In this document: in pieces, positions 1 to 7,681 of the stretch | How positions within the stretch are numbered: position 1 is the stretch's first letter | Layout of the letters: each line of letters opens with the position of its first letter | NCBI GenBank assembly: GCA_905199445.1 | Contig: CAJKGK010000038.1 | Span: 1-19,828 of the forward strand | Source of the DNA: an uncultured Lachnospiraceae bacterium | Lineage (GTDB): Bacteria > Bacillota > Clostridia > Lachnospirales > Lachnospiraceae | Direction: 5' to 3' | DNA length: 19,828 bases | Notes under the pieces: model-generated | Told to the model about the DNA's origin: nothing | The model's database searches: none | The model's input: only the letters and a program-made list of their open reading frames with translations | Program-made: the position numbers and the translations under genes

Positions 1-634
1 AATAGGTTTTGCGGTCCACAATAAAATATTCCTGTTCCGCGCCCACACTGGTTGTCACTCTGGTTGCCGTTGTATCGCCGAAAAGCCGGACAATACGCAT
101 AGCCTGGCGATCAATGGCCTGCATGGACCGCAGAAGGGGCGTTTTTTTGTCCAGCGCATCACCTGTATAGGAGAAAAATACTGTAGGAATACATAAAACA
201 GCACCGCTGGGGGACTCATGAATAAATGCAGGGGAAGTGCAGTCCCAAGCCGTATACCCTCGGGCCTCAAAGGTGGCACGAAGCCCGCCGGATGGAAAGG
301 AAGAACCGTCTGGTTCGCCTTTAATCAGCTCTTTCCCTGAAAACTCCATAATCACGCCGCCGTCTTTTTGGGGCACGATAAAAGCATCGTGCTTTTCTGC
401 CGTATATCCGGTCAGCGGCTGAAACCAATGGCTGTAGTGTGTGGCCCCTTTTTCGATGGCCCAGTCTTTCATCGCATTGGCAACAACCTCGGCTACATGA
501 CTGTCCAGCTCTGACCCGTCGTTGATGGTCTGCTTCAGCTCATTATAAATTTTCTTCGGAAGACGCTCCCGCATGGTGGCGTCGTCAAACACATTGGATG
601 CAAAAATTTCGGGAACATTCATTTTCTTGTTCAT
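1..634 (-). CDS. glnN: Type III glutamine synthetase, N-terminal part (cut by window edge)
   Basis: ATP-dependent ligation of ammonia to glutamate, the main entry of ammonium into glutamine in the cytoplasm. Only the first 211 codons are in the window; the C-terminal part with most of the catalytic barrel lies off the left edge (family members are about 700 residues). The visible part matches the GSIII N-terminal region: starting MNKKMNVPEIFASNVF, then THYSHWFQPLTG, a KDGG...EFSGKELIKGEPDGSSFPSGG stretch, FEARGYTAWD, and VGAEQEYF just before the edge. The start ATG at 634-632 is supported by AGAGG about 8 nt upstream. The gap to the miaB stop (692) is 57 nt and shows no T-run terminator, so it may be cotranscribed with miaB. 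It has no obvious link to classic type I GlnA. The family call is confident; the gene symbol follows usual use for type III enzymes. Confidence 0.9.
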   Translation of the reverse strand, partial: MNKKMNVPEIFASNVFDDATMRERLPKKIYNELKQTINDGSELDSHVAEVVANAMKDWAIEKGATHYSHWFQPLTGYTAEKHDAFIVPQKDGGVIMEFSGKELIKGEPDGSSFPSGGLRATFEARGYTAWDCTSPAFIHESPSGAVLCIPTVFFSYTGDALDKKTPLLRSMQAIDRQAMRIVRLFGDTTATRVTTSVGAEQEYFIVDRKTY

Positions 635-691
635 CCGGTAACCTCTTTTCTGTAAACTTTCACACCGCCTGATGACGGAAATTCTTTAAAT

Positions 692-2095
692 TCACACAGG
701 CTCTCCCATAAAGTAAAAGCCTTTGCATTCATTAAGACGTACAGGAACGATCGTTCCAATGAGATCCTCGCTGCCCGGGAAGTGGACAACGGTATTATTG
801 CTTAGTCGCCCAGTCACAAGAGACGGATCCTGATGGTTGATTTCCTCCACCAGGACATCCATAACTTTTCCGGTGTCACGGCTGCACACTTCTCTGGCAA
901 TGGTCTGGACCTCATTTAACAGACGGTCAAAACGATCTTTAACAACAGCCTCCGGTACCTGATCGGTTTTAGCTGCCGCCGGCGTTCCACTGCGTTTTGA
1001 GTAGATAAAGGTATAGGCACTGTCAAAACGGACGCGGCGTACCACATCCAGGGTCTCAAGAAAGTCCGCCTCGGTCTCTCCGGGAAAACCTACAATAATA
1101 TCTGTTGTCAGAGAAATATTCGGACATGCTTTGCGGATTTTATCCACAAGAAGAAGATAGTCCTCTTTTGTATAACGCCGGTTCATTTCCTTTAAAATTC
1201 TTGTACTTCCCGACTGAAGGGGCAGATGAAGATGACGGCATATTTTTTTGGAACGCCCCATGACTTCGATTAATTCGTCGGAAAGATCTTTTGGATGAGA
1301 AGTCATAAAACGAATCCTGGAAAGCCCCTCAATTTTTTCAATTTCGGTTAAAAGCTGGGCAAATGTGATGGGATGCTCCAGATTTTTTCCATAGGAATTC
1401 ACATTTTGTCCAAGAAGCATAACTTCCACTACCCCGTCAGCAACATCCCGACGGATTTCTTCAATAATATCTCCTGGCTGACGGCTGCGCTCGCGGCCAC
1501 GAACATAGGGCACAATACAATAGCTGCAGAAATTATTACAGCCAAACATAATATTAATTCCGGATTTGAACTTATATTTTCTGGAATTGGGCAAATCTTC
1601 AACAATCTTGTCCGTATCCTTCCATATATCAATAATCATGGAATCGGATTCCAGCCGATTTTCAATCAGTTCAGCCAGTTTGTAAATATTATGAGTGCCG
1701 AAAATAATATCCACATGTTTGTAGCTTTTTCTCAGCTTTTCCACCACCTGAGGTTCCTGCATCATACAGCCGCAAAGGGCGATAAGCATTCCGGGGTGGT
1801 TGGCCTTGATATGCTTCATGGCACCGAGGCGTCCATATACACGCTGGTTGGCATTTTCACGAACCGTACATGTATTATAGATGACAAAATCAGCATCCTC
1901 ACTTTCCGAGGGGATGTAACCGATCTGTTCCAAAATTCCAGAAAGCTTTTCTGAATCCCGGGCATTCATCTGACAACCAAAGGTCACACAGCAATAGGTC
2001 TTTTTCCTGCCAGTCCGGGCATACTCGTTATCAAGATGTTGTCTCAGCCGGGCAATAATCTCCTTTTGTTTATCTGATTCATTTTGAAAATTCAT
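692..2095 (-). CDS. miaB: tRNA-2-methylthio-N6-dimethylallyladenosine synthase MiaB
   Basis: Radical-SAM methylthiotransferase that converts i6A37 to ms2i6A37 in tRNAs reading UNN codons; cytoplasmic, with two [4Fe-4S] clusters. The 467-aa protein has the complete family layout. The N-terminal methylthiotransferase domain carries three cluster cysteines (C41 in FGCQMNARDSE, C76 in NTCTVRENA, C110 in CGCMMQEP). The radical-SAM motif CNNFCSYCIVPYVRGRERSR has C186, C190 and C193. The C-terminal TRAM domain spans roughly the last 65 residues. The length is normal. ATG at 2095 has GAGG 7 nt upstream. The NARDSE and YCIVPYVRG forms fit MiaB rather than MtaB or RimO. It lies 44 nt after proA and probably has its own promoter (see 2130-2158). 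In many bacteria miaB precedes mutS/mutL; here a type III glutamine synthetase follows instead. Confidence 0.96.
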   Translation of the reverse strand: MNFQNESDKQKEIIARLRQHLDNEYARTGRKKTYCCVTFGCQMNARDSEKLSGILEQIGYIPSESEDADFVIYNTCTVRENANQRVYGRLGAMKHIKANHPGMLIALCGCMMQEPQVVEKLRKSYKHVDIIFGTHNIYKLAELIENRLESDSMIIDIWKDTDKIVEDLPNSRKYKFKSGINIMFGCNNFCSYCIVPYVRGRERSRQPGDIIEEIRRDVADGVVEVMLLGQNVNSYGKNLEHPITFAQLLTEIEKIEGLSRIRFMTSHPKDLSDELIEVMGRSKKICRHLHLPLQSGSTRILKEMNRRYTKEDYLLLVDKIRKACPNISLTTDIIVGFPGETEADFLETLDVVRRVRFDSAYTFIYSKRSGTPAAAKTDQVPEAVVKDRFDRLLNEVQTIAREVCSRDTGKVMDVLVEEINHQDPSLVTGRLSNNTVVHFPGSEDLIGTIVPVRLNECKGFYFMGEPV

Positions 2096-2129
2096 AAAAT
2101 TACCTCATGTTTTATCGTATAGCTTTTTT

Positions 2130-2158
2130 ATTATACAAATCATTTGCGGATTTGTCCA
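2130..2158 (-). promoter_or_regulatory. Probable sigma-A promoter for miaB, overlapping the proA 3' end
   Basis: On the minus strand, TGGACA (-35, 2153-2158; 5 of 6 to consensus) is followed by a 17-nt spacer and a perfect TATAAT (-10, 2130-2135). The -35 box lies inside the last codons of proA and the -10 box just past its stop, about 35 nt before the miaB start. It could transcribe miaB and perhaps glnN independently of proline genes. This is a prediction from box match and spacing only. Confidence 0.6.
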
Positions 2159-3384
2159 TCACCATAAATAATATATTTTGTTGTTGTCAGTTCTTTTAAT
2201 CCCATAGGGCCTCTGGCATGAAGTTTCTGTGTGCTGATACCGATTTCGGCCCCAAAGCCGAATTCATAGCCATCGGTAAAACGGGTGGAGGCATTAACGT
2301 AGACAGCCGCGGCATCTATTTCATTTAAGAAACGACGTGCATTTTTGTAATCTTCAGTGATAATAGCTTCAGAATGGCCTGTATTGTATGTATTAATATG
2401 CTCAATAGCCTCATCGAATGAATCTACGGTTTTGACAGAAATAATCAGATCCAGATATTCAGTTCCATAATCCTTTTTTGTGGCTTCCTCAAGATCTTTA
2501 ACAACCGCTCTGGCTTTTTCATCGGCACGGATCTGAACCCCGTGATCCTTTAACATATTGCAGATCGGCGGCAATGCGTCTTTGAGAATATCTGAATGAA
2601 TGACAAGTGATTCACAGGCATTGCATACACCTGTACGGGAAGTTTTAGCGTTTTCAATAATACGTACGGCTTTTTGAATATCGGCAAAACGATCCACATA
2701 TATATGGCAGTTTCCTGTACCGGTTTCGATCACAGGAATTGTGCTGTTTTCCACCACTGCGCGGATTAAGCCGGCACCGCCTCTGGGAATCAGGACATCC
2801 ACATACTGATTCAGACGCATAAAGGCTTTCGTTGTCTCATGATCTGTATCTTCAATCAGCTGTATAGCGTCCTGGGTGATCTGACAACGGACAAGTGCTT
2901 CCTTGAGAACGCATACAATCGCTTTATTAGAGCAGATGGCATCACTTCCGCCTTTTAAAATAACGGCATTTCCTGTTTTAAAACACAAACCGAAGGCGTC
3001 TGCGGTAACATTGGGACGGGATTCGTAAATGATACCAATGACACCGATGGGAACTCTTTTTTTACATATTTCCAAACCATTAGGTCGAACCGCGGATTCC
3101 ACAATTTCACCCACAGGGTCATGAAGGGCAGCAATTTCTGTCAGCCCTGAGGCCATAGACCGAATTCGCGCCGGTGTCAGTTTAAGCCGGTCAATAAGAG
3201 CGTCCTTTATCCCTTTTTGCCGGGCATTGGCAATATCTTTATCATTGGCCTCTATGAGTTTCGGTATATTTTCCACAAGAAGCCCGGCCGCACATTCAAG
3301 CAGGGCATTTTTTTCCTTTTGTCCCATTTTCTGAAGCATCCGGGAAGCCGTTTTGGCCTGTACCCCGATTTCATTTAGTGTCAT
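2140..3384 (-). CDS. proA: Glutamate-5-semialdehyde dehydrogenase (gamma-glutamyl phosphate reductase) ProA
   Basis: Second step of proline synthesis: NADPH-dependent reduction of gamma-glutamyl phosphate to glutamate-5-semialdehyde, which cyclises to pyrroline-5-carboxylate. The 414-aa protein belongs to the aldehyde dehydrogenase superfamily. Visible family stretches are VPIGVIGIIYESRPNVTADA (about 111-130), KTGNAVILKGG (136-146), IPVIETGTGNCHIYVD (216-231) and TGVCNACESL, whose Cys254 is at the expected catalytic position. The reading frame can be extended by six codons to a TTG at 3402. ATG at 3384 is preferred because AGGAG sits 8 nt upstream and the length then matches the family. It is 23 nt downstream of the cyclo-ligase stop. 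proB lies upstream in the same run but three other genes intervene. Confidence 0.96.
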   Translation of the reverse strand: MTLNEIGVQAKTASRMLQKMGQKEKNALLECAAGLLVENIPKLIEANDKDIANARQKGIKDALIDRLKLTPARIRSMASGLTEIAALHDPVGEIVESAVRPNGLEICKKRVPIGVIGIIYESRPNVTADAFGLCFKTGNAVILKGGSDAICSNKAIVCVLKEALVRCQITQDAIQLIEDTDHETTKAFMRLNQYVDVLIPRGGAGLIRAVVENSTIPVIETGTGNCHIYVDRFADIQKAVRIIENAKTSRTGVCNACESLVIHSDILKDALPPICNMLKDHGVQIRADEKARAVVKDLEEATKKDYGTEYLDLIISVKTVDSFDEAIEHINTYNTGHSEAIITEDYKNARRFLNEIDAAAVYVNASTRFTDGYEFGFGAEIGISTQKLHARGPMGLKELTTTKYIIYGDGQIRK

Positions 3385-3407
3385 CTGAATCACTCCTGTC
3401 AAATTTG

Positions 3408-3977
3408 TTATGATAAAAAATTATCCGGTGTTATTATACAATCCGGCCGCTGGTCATGAGATAAGGCAGGTACCTGATCCTTGATCTGAAATTCATAGGC
3501 CACGGCACAGGTATAAGGCTTTTTGACACATTGATTTAAATAGCGGTCATAAAAACCACCGCCATAACCCAGTCGGTTTTTATATTTATCAAAGGCCAGC
3601 CCCGGCATAATCATAAAATCACCGGTTATTATTGGGGTATGGCCATCTGGTTCCATAATGCCATAGGTGCCGCGGACAAGATCATGGATATCCCTGACAA
3701 GATGGAATACCATTGTCCCAGAACCGGTTACTCTGGGCAGAGCTATGGGACGACCCATACGGATATTTTCATGAATCAGAGGCCATATATTCAGCTCTTT
3801 TCCAAAAGGTGCATAGGCCATAATCATCTGTGCTGTCTGATAGACTTTAAGTGAACAAATTTTTTCGCAGACTTTTTCACCGGATATTTGATACTGAGTT
3901 TCACTGACCAGATTTCGCCTGTGAATCATTTCTTGGCGCAGATTGGTACGTCTATTATAAAGAGGATCATTGTTCAT
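3408..3977 (-). CDS. fau: 5-formyltetrahydrofolate cyclo-ligase
   Basis: ATP-dependent conversion of 5-formyl-THF to 5,10-methenyl-THF, which returns this storage folate to one-carbon metabolism; cytoplasmic, monomeric. At 189 aa the length is normal. The family signature is present: MPGLAFD (residues 124-130) followed by RLGYGGGFYDRYL (135-147), which forms the ATP and substrate site, plus AYAPFGKELN (54-63) and GIMEP (106-110). The start ATG is 4 nt after the stop of the DUF896 gene with only a weak GAG-type ribosome site, suggesting translational coupling. No functional link with the flanking proline genes is evident; the linkage appears to be one of operon packing. Confidence 0.93.
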   Translation of the reverse strand: MNNDPLYNRRTNLRQEMIHRRNLVSETQYQISGEKVCEKICSLKVYQTAQMIMAYAPFGKELNIWPLIHENIRMGRPIALPRVTGSGTMVFHLVRDIHDLVRGTYGIMEPDGHTPIITGDFMIMPGLAFDKYKNRLGYGGGFYDRYLNQCVKKPYTCAVAYEFQIKDQVPALSHDQRPDCIITPDNFLS

Positions 3978-3981
3978 AGGC

Positions 3982-4212
3982 TCAGCTGTTGTATTTTTTC
4001 TTGGGTTTATATCGGTCTTTCACTTGCTCCAGGCTGCCATCCGGCCTTTCAATGACCATATTATCCAGATTCGCTCTCAGATTTTTTCGAATGGAGGCTA
4101 TATAGTCACCTCTGAGTCTGGACTGTTCTTCTTTTTCTGCCGGTGTCAGACCTTCCTTTTTGGATTTATGGTAAAGCTGATTAATGCGTGCAATATCTTT
4201 ATCGGTAATCAT
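3982..4212 (-). CDS. DUF896 family small protein (YnzC-like)
   Basis: A 76-aa cytoplasmic protein of the DUF896 family, of which B. subtilis YnzC is the best known; the molecular role is unknown. The sequence begins MITDKDIARINQLYHKSK and continues with GLTPAEKEEQSRLRGDYI, the conserved N-terminal helical hairpin, then a basic C-terminal tail (KDRYKPKKKYNS). AAGGAT about 8 nt before the ATG supports the start. It sits between the patatin-like gene and the cyclo-ligase gene in one orientation, and its stop is 4 nt from the cyclo-ligase start. There is no membrane segment or signal peptide. The family assignment is firm; no function should be read from the context. Confidence 0.9.
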   Translation of the reverse strand: MITDKDIARINQLYHKSKKEGLTPAEKEEQSRLRGDYIASIRKNLRANLDNMVIERPDGSLEQVKDRYKPKKKYNS

Positions 4213-4269
4213 ATAAATTATATCCTTTCATTAAAATGATCATATAGAACCAAACGCTGTCTGGATGTG

Positions 4270-5142
4270 TTATTTTTTGTATTCCGGCCGTGCATTAAGC
4301 CACTTCACCAGGCTGTCATAGATCTCACCGGCATATTCATAGCCATGCCGATAAAAAATAGTCAGCTTATCCATATCCCGCTCAACCCGTCCGGCACCGT
4401 CAAACTGAGGACGAATCACGAAAATTCTGCCTCGATCTTCCAGTTTTTCTATATAATCCAACGTTTTATTATAAGCCTGATTCCGGTTTTTCAGGGCATT
4501 GACAAGGTGAGGATAACGGCCGTAAATCATGTCAGCCATTTTGTAAGTTTTTTCCGATGTTTCAGGCTTCCTGTACCCCTTTACTTTGGTCAGAATGACA
4601 ATGTTATCCTTAAAACCATCGATCATGGCCCGTTTGACTGGTATGGAATCAGACAAGCCGCCATCAAGCATGGGGATACCGTCTACTTTGACAATGGGAG
4701 ATACAAAAGGAAGACTTGAGGAAGCCCGGCAGGCAGCCATCATTCTGGTCCGGTTCTGCTTTTCTTCAATATAGACCGGGCGTCCCGTGAGACAATTGGT
4801 GGTTGTCATGACACAGCGGATATCTGACTTAAAATAAGTATCAAAATCAAAAGGTACAAGCTCATTGGGAAAACGGTCAAATACCATATCCATATCAAAC
4901 AGATAGCCGGTACGCAAAAAATTTTTCATGGTTATATAACTGTAGTCCTTTTGGGCATCAATCATACATTTTTTTGTGCGGCCGATCTGATCCGATACAT
5001 AATCCACGGCATTACAGGCACCGGCCGATACGCCGATAACATAGGGGACCTTCAGTTTTTTCTCCATAAGGTAATCAAGGACGCCGCTTGTAAATACACC
5101 ACGCTGTCCGCCGCCTTCCAGAACCATTCCTACATTTTTCAT
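4270..5142 (-). CDS. Patatin-like phospholipase family protein
   Basis: Probable lipid acyl hydrolase with a Ser-Asp catalytic dyad. In the 290-aa protein the oxyanion-hole motif EGGGQRG is at residues 9-15, the nucleophile elbow GVSAG at 37-41 (Ser39), and the catalytic Asp160 in LDGGLSDSIP. No signal peptide or membrane helix is seen, so it is probably cytosolic or loosely membrane-associated. The closest general type is the bacterial YjjU/RssA-like branch, whose substrates are mostly unproven. AAGGTGA lies about 8 nt before the start, and the gene begins 35 nt after the proB stop. Its position inside a proline gene run is unusual but may be only operon packing. Hydrolase activity is inferred from intact catalytic motifs. 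Confidence 0.9.
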   Translation of the reverse strand: MKNVGMVLEGGGQRGVFTSGVLDYLMEKKLKVPYVIGVSAGACNAVDYVSDQIGRTKKCMIDAQKDYSYITMKNFLRTGYLFDMDMVFDRFPNELVPFDFDTYFKSDIRCVMTTTNCLTGRPVYIEEKQNRTRMMAACRASSSLPFVSPIVKVDGIPMLDGGLSDSIPVKRAMIDGFKDNIVILTKVKGYRKPETSEKTYKMADMIYGRYPHLVNALKNRNQAYNKTLDYIEKLEDRGRIFVIRPQFDGAGRVERDMDKLTIFYRHGYEYAGEIYDSLVKWLNARPEYKK

Positions 5143-5177
5143 CCAACATCACCTTTCCCTGATACCCCAGGACATTT

Positions 5178-6041
5178 TCAATGTCTTGGGCGATTTTCGA
5201 TATATTCGGTTAAATTAAAATCTTTGTTTTTATGAGCAAGAAACAAAGTACCTATAGGTTCACCCTCTGTAATTTGATGAATCACATCAAATCTGCCTCC
5301 ATTGGCGATGATCATGTCACATCCTGCATCTGTAGCAATTCTGGCCGCATCAATTTTTGTGACCATCCCGCCGGTTCCAAAATCACTGGAAGCTCCTCCG
5401 GCCATCTTATAAAGACTCTCGTCAATTTCCGGTACGCAGCTGATAAATTCAGCATTGGCACATTTGTTGGGATCCCCGGTATAAAGTCCGTCGATATCTG
5501 ACAGAAGAATCAAAAGATCTGCGCCGGACAGGGCAGCCACAACGGCTGACAGGGTGTCATTATCCCCAAATTCAATTTCATCGGTGGAAATCGTATCATT
5601 TTCATTAACAATGGGAACAACGCCCAGCTTTAGCAGCTGGTTAAAGGTATTTTGTGCATTCTCCCGGCTCCGTTCTCTGATGATTGTATGTTTGGTCATA
5701 AGAATCTGAGAAGATATATGGTTATATTCATAAAATAGCTTTTGATACATCATCATTAAAACTGCCTGTCCGACAGAGGCGCAGGCCTGTTTTAGAGGCA
5801 GACTGTCCGGACGCTTATCCAGCTTTAAAGCCTTTCTTCCGGTGCCAATGGCTCCGGAAGATACAAGAATAACGTCCTTGCCCTGATTTTTCAAATCACA
5901 GATCAGGCGTACCAGCTGTTCCAGCTTATAAAGATCCGTTTCGCCGGTTGTCTCATGGACAAGGGAGGAGGAACCGACTTTTATTACAATACGTTTTTTG
6001 GACCTTAACAGGTCCCGGCGCTGCTGTTTTGTATCGTTCAT
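5178..6041 (-). CDS. proB: Glutamate 5-kinase ProB, short form without PUA domain
   Basis: First committed step of proline synthesis: ATP-dependent phosphorylation of glutamate to gamma-glutamyl phosphate. The 287-aa protein contains the amino-acid kinase fold only: KVGSSSLV (21-28), VSSGAIGTGRKAL, ACASVGQAVL, the substrate stretch PIVNENDTISTDEIEFGDND, then LLSDIDGLYTGDP and GTGGMVTKIDAA. The C-terminal PUA domain present in E. coli and many other enzymes (about 370 aa) is absent. The short form is known in other Firmicutes such as streptococci, so this is a natural variant, not a truncation. GGAGG lies 8 nt before the ATG, and the gene is 32 nt downstream of the FAD oxidoreductase. proA is farther down the same strand after three genes. 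Confidence 0.95.
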   Translation of the reverse strand: MNDTKQQRRDLLRSKKRIVIKVGSSSLVHETTGETDLYKLEQLVRLICDLKNQGKDVILVSSGAIGTGRKALKLDKRPDSLPLKQACASVGQAVLMMMYQKLFYEYNHISSQILMTKHTIIRERSRENAQNTFNQLLKLGVVPIVNENDTISTDEIEFGDNDTLSAVVAALSGADLLILLSDIDGLYTGDPNKCANAEFISCVPEIDESLYKMAGGASSDFGTGGMVTKIDAARIATDAGCDMIIANGGRFDVIHQITEGEPIGTLFLAHKNKDFNLTEYIENRPRH

Positions 6042-6073
6042 TGTAAAAACCTCCAGGTAAATAAAAAGTTGTT

Positions 6074-7681
6074 TTATAAAAAATCTTTATCTGTAAACGG
6101 TGCATATACTGAAGCAATCGCTTCGGCAACCTTGATTCCGTCCATAGCCGCAGAAGTTATGCCGCCGGCATAGCCGGCGCCTTCTCCACAGGGATAAAGT
6201 CCCCGGATCGTGCTTTGCCAGTTTTCATCTCTTATAATTTTTACCGGTGAGGATGTCCTGGATTCTACGCCTGAAAGCAGGGCGTCCTCTCTGTCAAAAC
6301 CGCGAATTTTAGTTCCAAAGGCGGTGATTCCTTCAATGATACTGTCACAGACCGATGGCGGAAGACAATCCCGTATGTTTCCGAACGCCACACTGCCTTT
6401 ATGAACCGGTATAATATCTCCGTAGCCATGGGAGACCTGATTGTTTTTAAAATCTTTAAAAAGCTGTACAGGCACACTGCCCTTGCCGGCTTTATAACAG
6501 GCCTGTTCAAGGCGGCGCTGAAATTCGACGCCACATAAGGGATTTTTACCGCCAAAATCTTCCGGGGTTACGGTTACAATTACCGCACTGTTGGCATTTT
6601 TGCTGCTTCGCCCGCTGTAGCTCATTCCATTGACTGCAAGATGTTCAGGTTCTGAAGATGCATTGACCACATAGCCGCCGGGACACATACAAAAGGTATA
6701 AACCCCCCGCCCATTGCTGCACTGATGGGTCAGCTTATAGTCTGCTGCCGGCAGCAGGTGATCGCTTTCTCTGCCGTATTGTGCGCAATCAATCATGTTT
6801 TGAGGATGTTCGATTCTCACGCCTACGGCAAAGGGTTTAGGAACCATGGGAACCATATGGCTTAAAAGCATCTCAAAAGTATCCCGTGCGCTGTGGCCGA
6901 TGGCAAGAATAACGTTTTCGGTTTTCATAAGACTTTTATGGTTAACCAAAACACCTTTAATCTGACTGTCTTCAATGACGAGATCTGTCATCGTGTGTTC
7001 AAAAAGAACCTGACCACCCAGACGGATAATTTCATTACGAATATTTTCCACGACCCTAACCAGAATATCTGTACCGATGTGGGGTTTGTTGACATACAAA
7101 ATTTCTTCCGGTGCTCCGGCCTGAACAAAACATTCCAGAACCTGACGATTTCTTCCGGATCGGTCTTTAATGAGTGTATTAAGCTTCCCGTCTGAAAAGG
7201 TACCTGCGCCACCCTCTCCAAACTGGACATTACAGTCTGGATTTAACTGTCCGTCCTTCCAGAATTTTTCTACGATTTCCATTCTTCGGTGAACATCGCA
7301 GCCCCGCTCTAAAATTATTGGCCGATAGCCCTGTCTGGCCAGCATAAGGCCGGCAAAAAGGCCGGCTGGCCCGCTGCCAATAATGATGGGCGGATGTACG
7401 AGCTTTTTTGTGCCCGGTTCTGGAAAATGATATACAACCGGGATTGCCGGGGAAATATCTTTTTTACCTTTCAGTTTTTTTAAAATAGAAGTCTCATTTT
7501 TTACGGCAACATCAACCGTATATACAAAATAAATATCACCTTTGCGGGCATCAATCGATCTGCGGACAACCGTGAGATTCTGAAGCTGTCCCACAGTCAG
7601 GTGCAGCTTTTTGGCCGCAGCTTCCCAAAGTGCCTGTTTTCCCAGATGATAGTCCAATTTAATTTGTCCGATTCGAATCAT
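6074..7681 (-). CDS. NAD(P)/FAD-dependent oxidoreductase (COG2509 type), function unknown
   Basis: A 535-aa flavoprotein of the uncharacterised COG2509 group. An N-terminal small domain of about 95 residues precedes a Rossmann FAD-binding motif PIIIGSGPAGLFAG (98-111, GxGxxG core), then a predicted cap region. Near the C-terminus is GLYPCGEGAGYAGGITSAAMDG, the second FAD contact typical of this group. The frame is open to 7816, but ATG at 7681 is preferred: AAGGA lies 5 nt upstream, and the protein then starts MIRIGQIKLDYHLG as is usual. This start is 23 nt inside the end of the upstream YhiN-like gene, so translation is probably coupled. The substrate is unknown; a dehydrogenase or reductase acting together with the neighbour is a guess. 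Confidence 0.9.
   Translation of the reverse strand: MIRIGQIKLDYHLGKQALWEAAAKKLHLTVGQLQNLTVVRRSIDARKGDIYFVYTVDVAVKNETSILKKLKGKKDISPAIPVVYHFPEPGTKKLVHPPIIIGSGPAGLFAGLMLARQGYRPIILERGCDVHRRMEIVEKFWKDGQLNPDCNVQFGEGGAGTFSDGKLNTLIKDRSGRNRQVLECFVQAGAPEEILYVNKPHIGTDILVRVVENIRNEIIRLGGQVLFEHTMTDLVIEDSQIKGVLVNHKSLMKTENVILAIGHSARDTFEMLLSHMVPMVPKPFAVGVRIEHPQNMIDCAQYGRESDHLLPAADYKLTHQCSNGRGVYTFCMCPGGYVVNASSEPEHLAVNGMSYSGRSSKNANSAVIVTVTPEDFGGKNPLCGVEFQRRLEQACYKAGKGSVPVQLFKDFKNNQVSHGYGDIIPVHKGSVAFGNIRDCLPPSVCDSIIEGITAFGTKIRGFDREDALLSGVESRTSSPVKIIRDENWQSTIRGLYPCGEGAGYAGGITSAAMDGIKVAEAIASVYAPFTDKDFL

Noticed and set aside
649..691. CCG/CGG dyad between miaB and the glutamine synthetase gene
   Set aside because: A three-base stem without a T-run; no terminator or riboswitch can be supported.
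1373..1954. 193-codon open frame on plus, opposite miaB
   Set aside because: It lies wholly antisense to a complete, motif-rich miaB, has no ribosome site and encodes no recognisable domain.
4267..4719. 150-codon open frame on plus, opposite the patatin-like gene
   Set aside because: Antisense to a gene with intact catalytic motifs; no domain and no promoter.
5157..5195. GACATT/AATGTC dyad at the proB stop and a CCTG/CAGG dyad just after
   Set aside because: Stems of 4-6 bp without a T-run; the first lies in coding sequence, so neither is a supported terminator.
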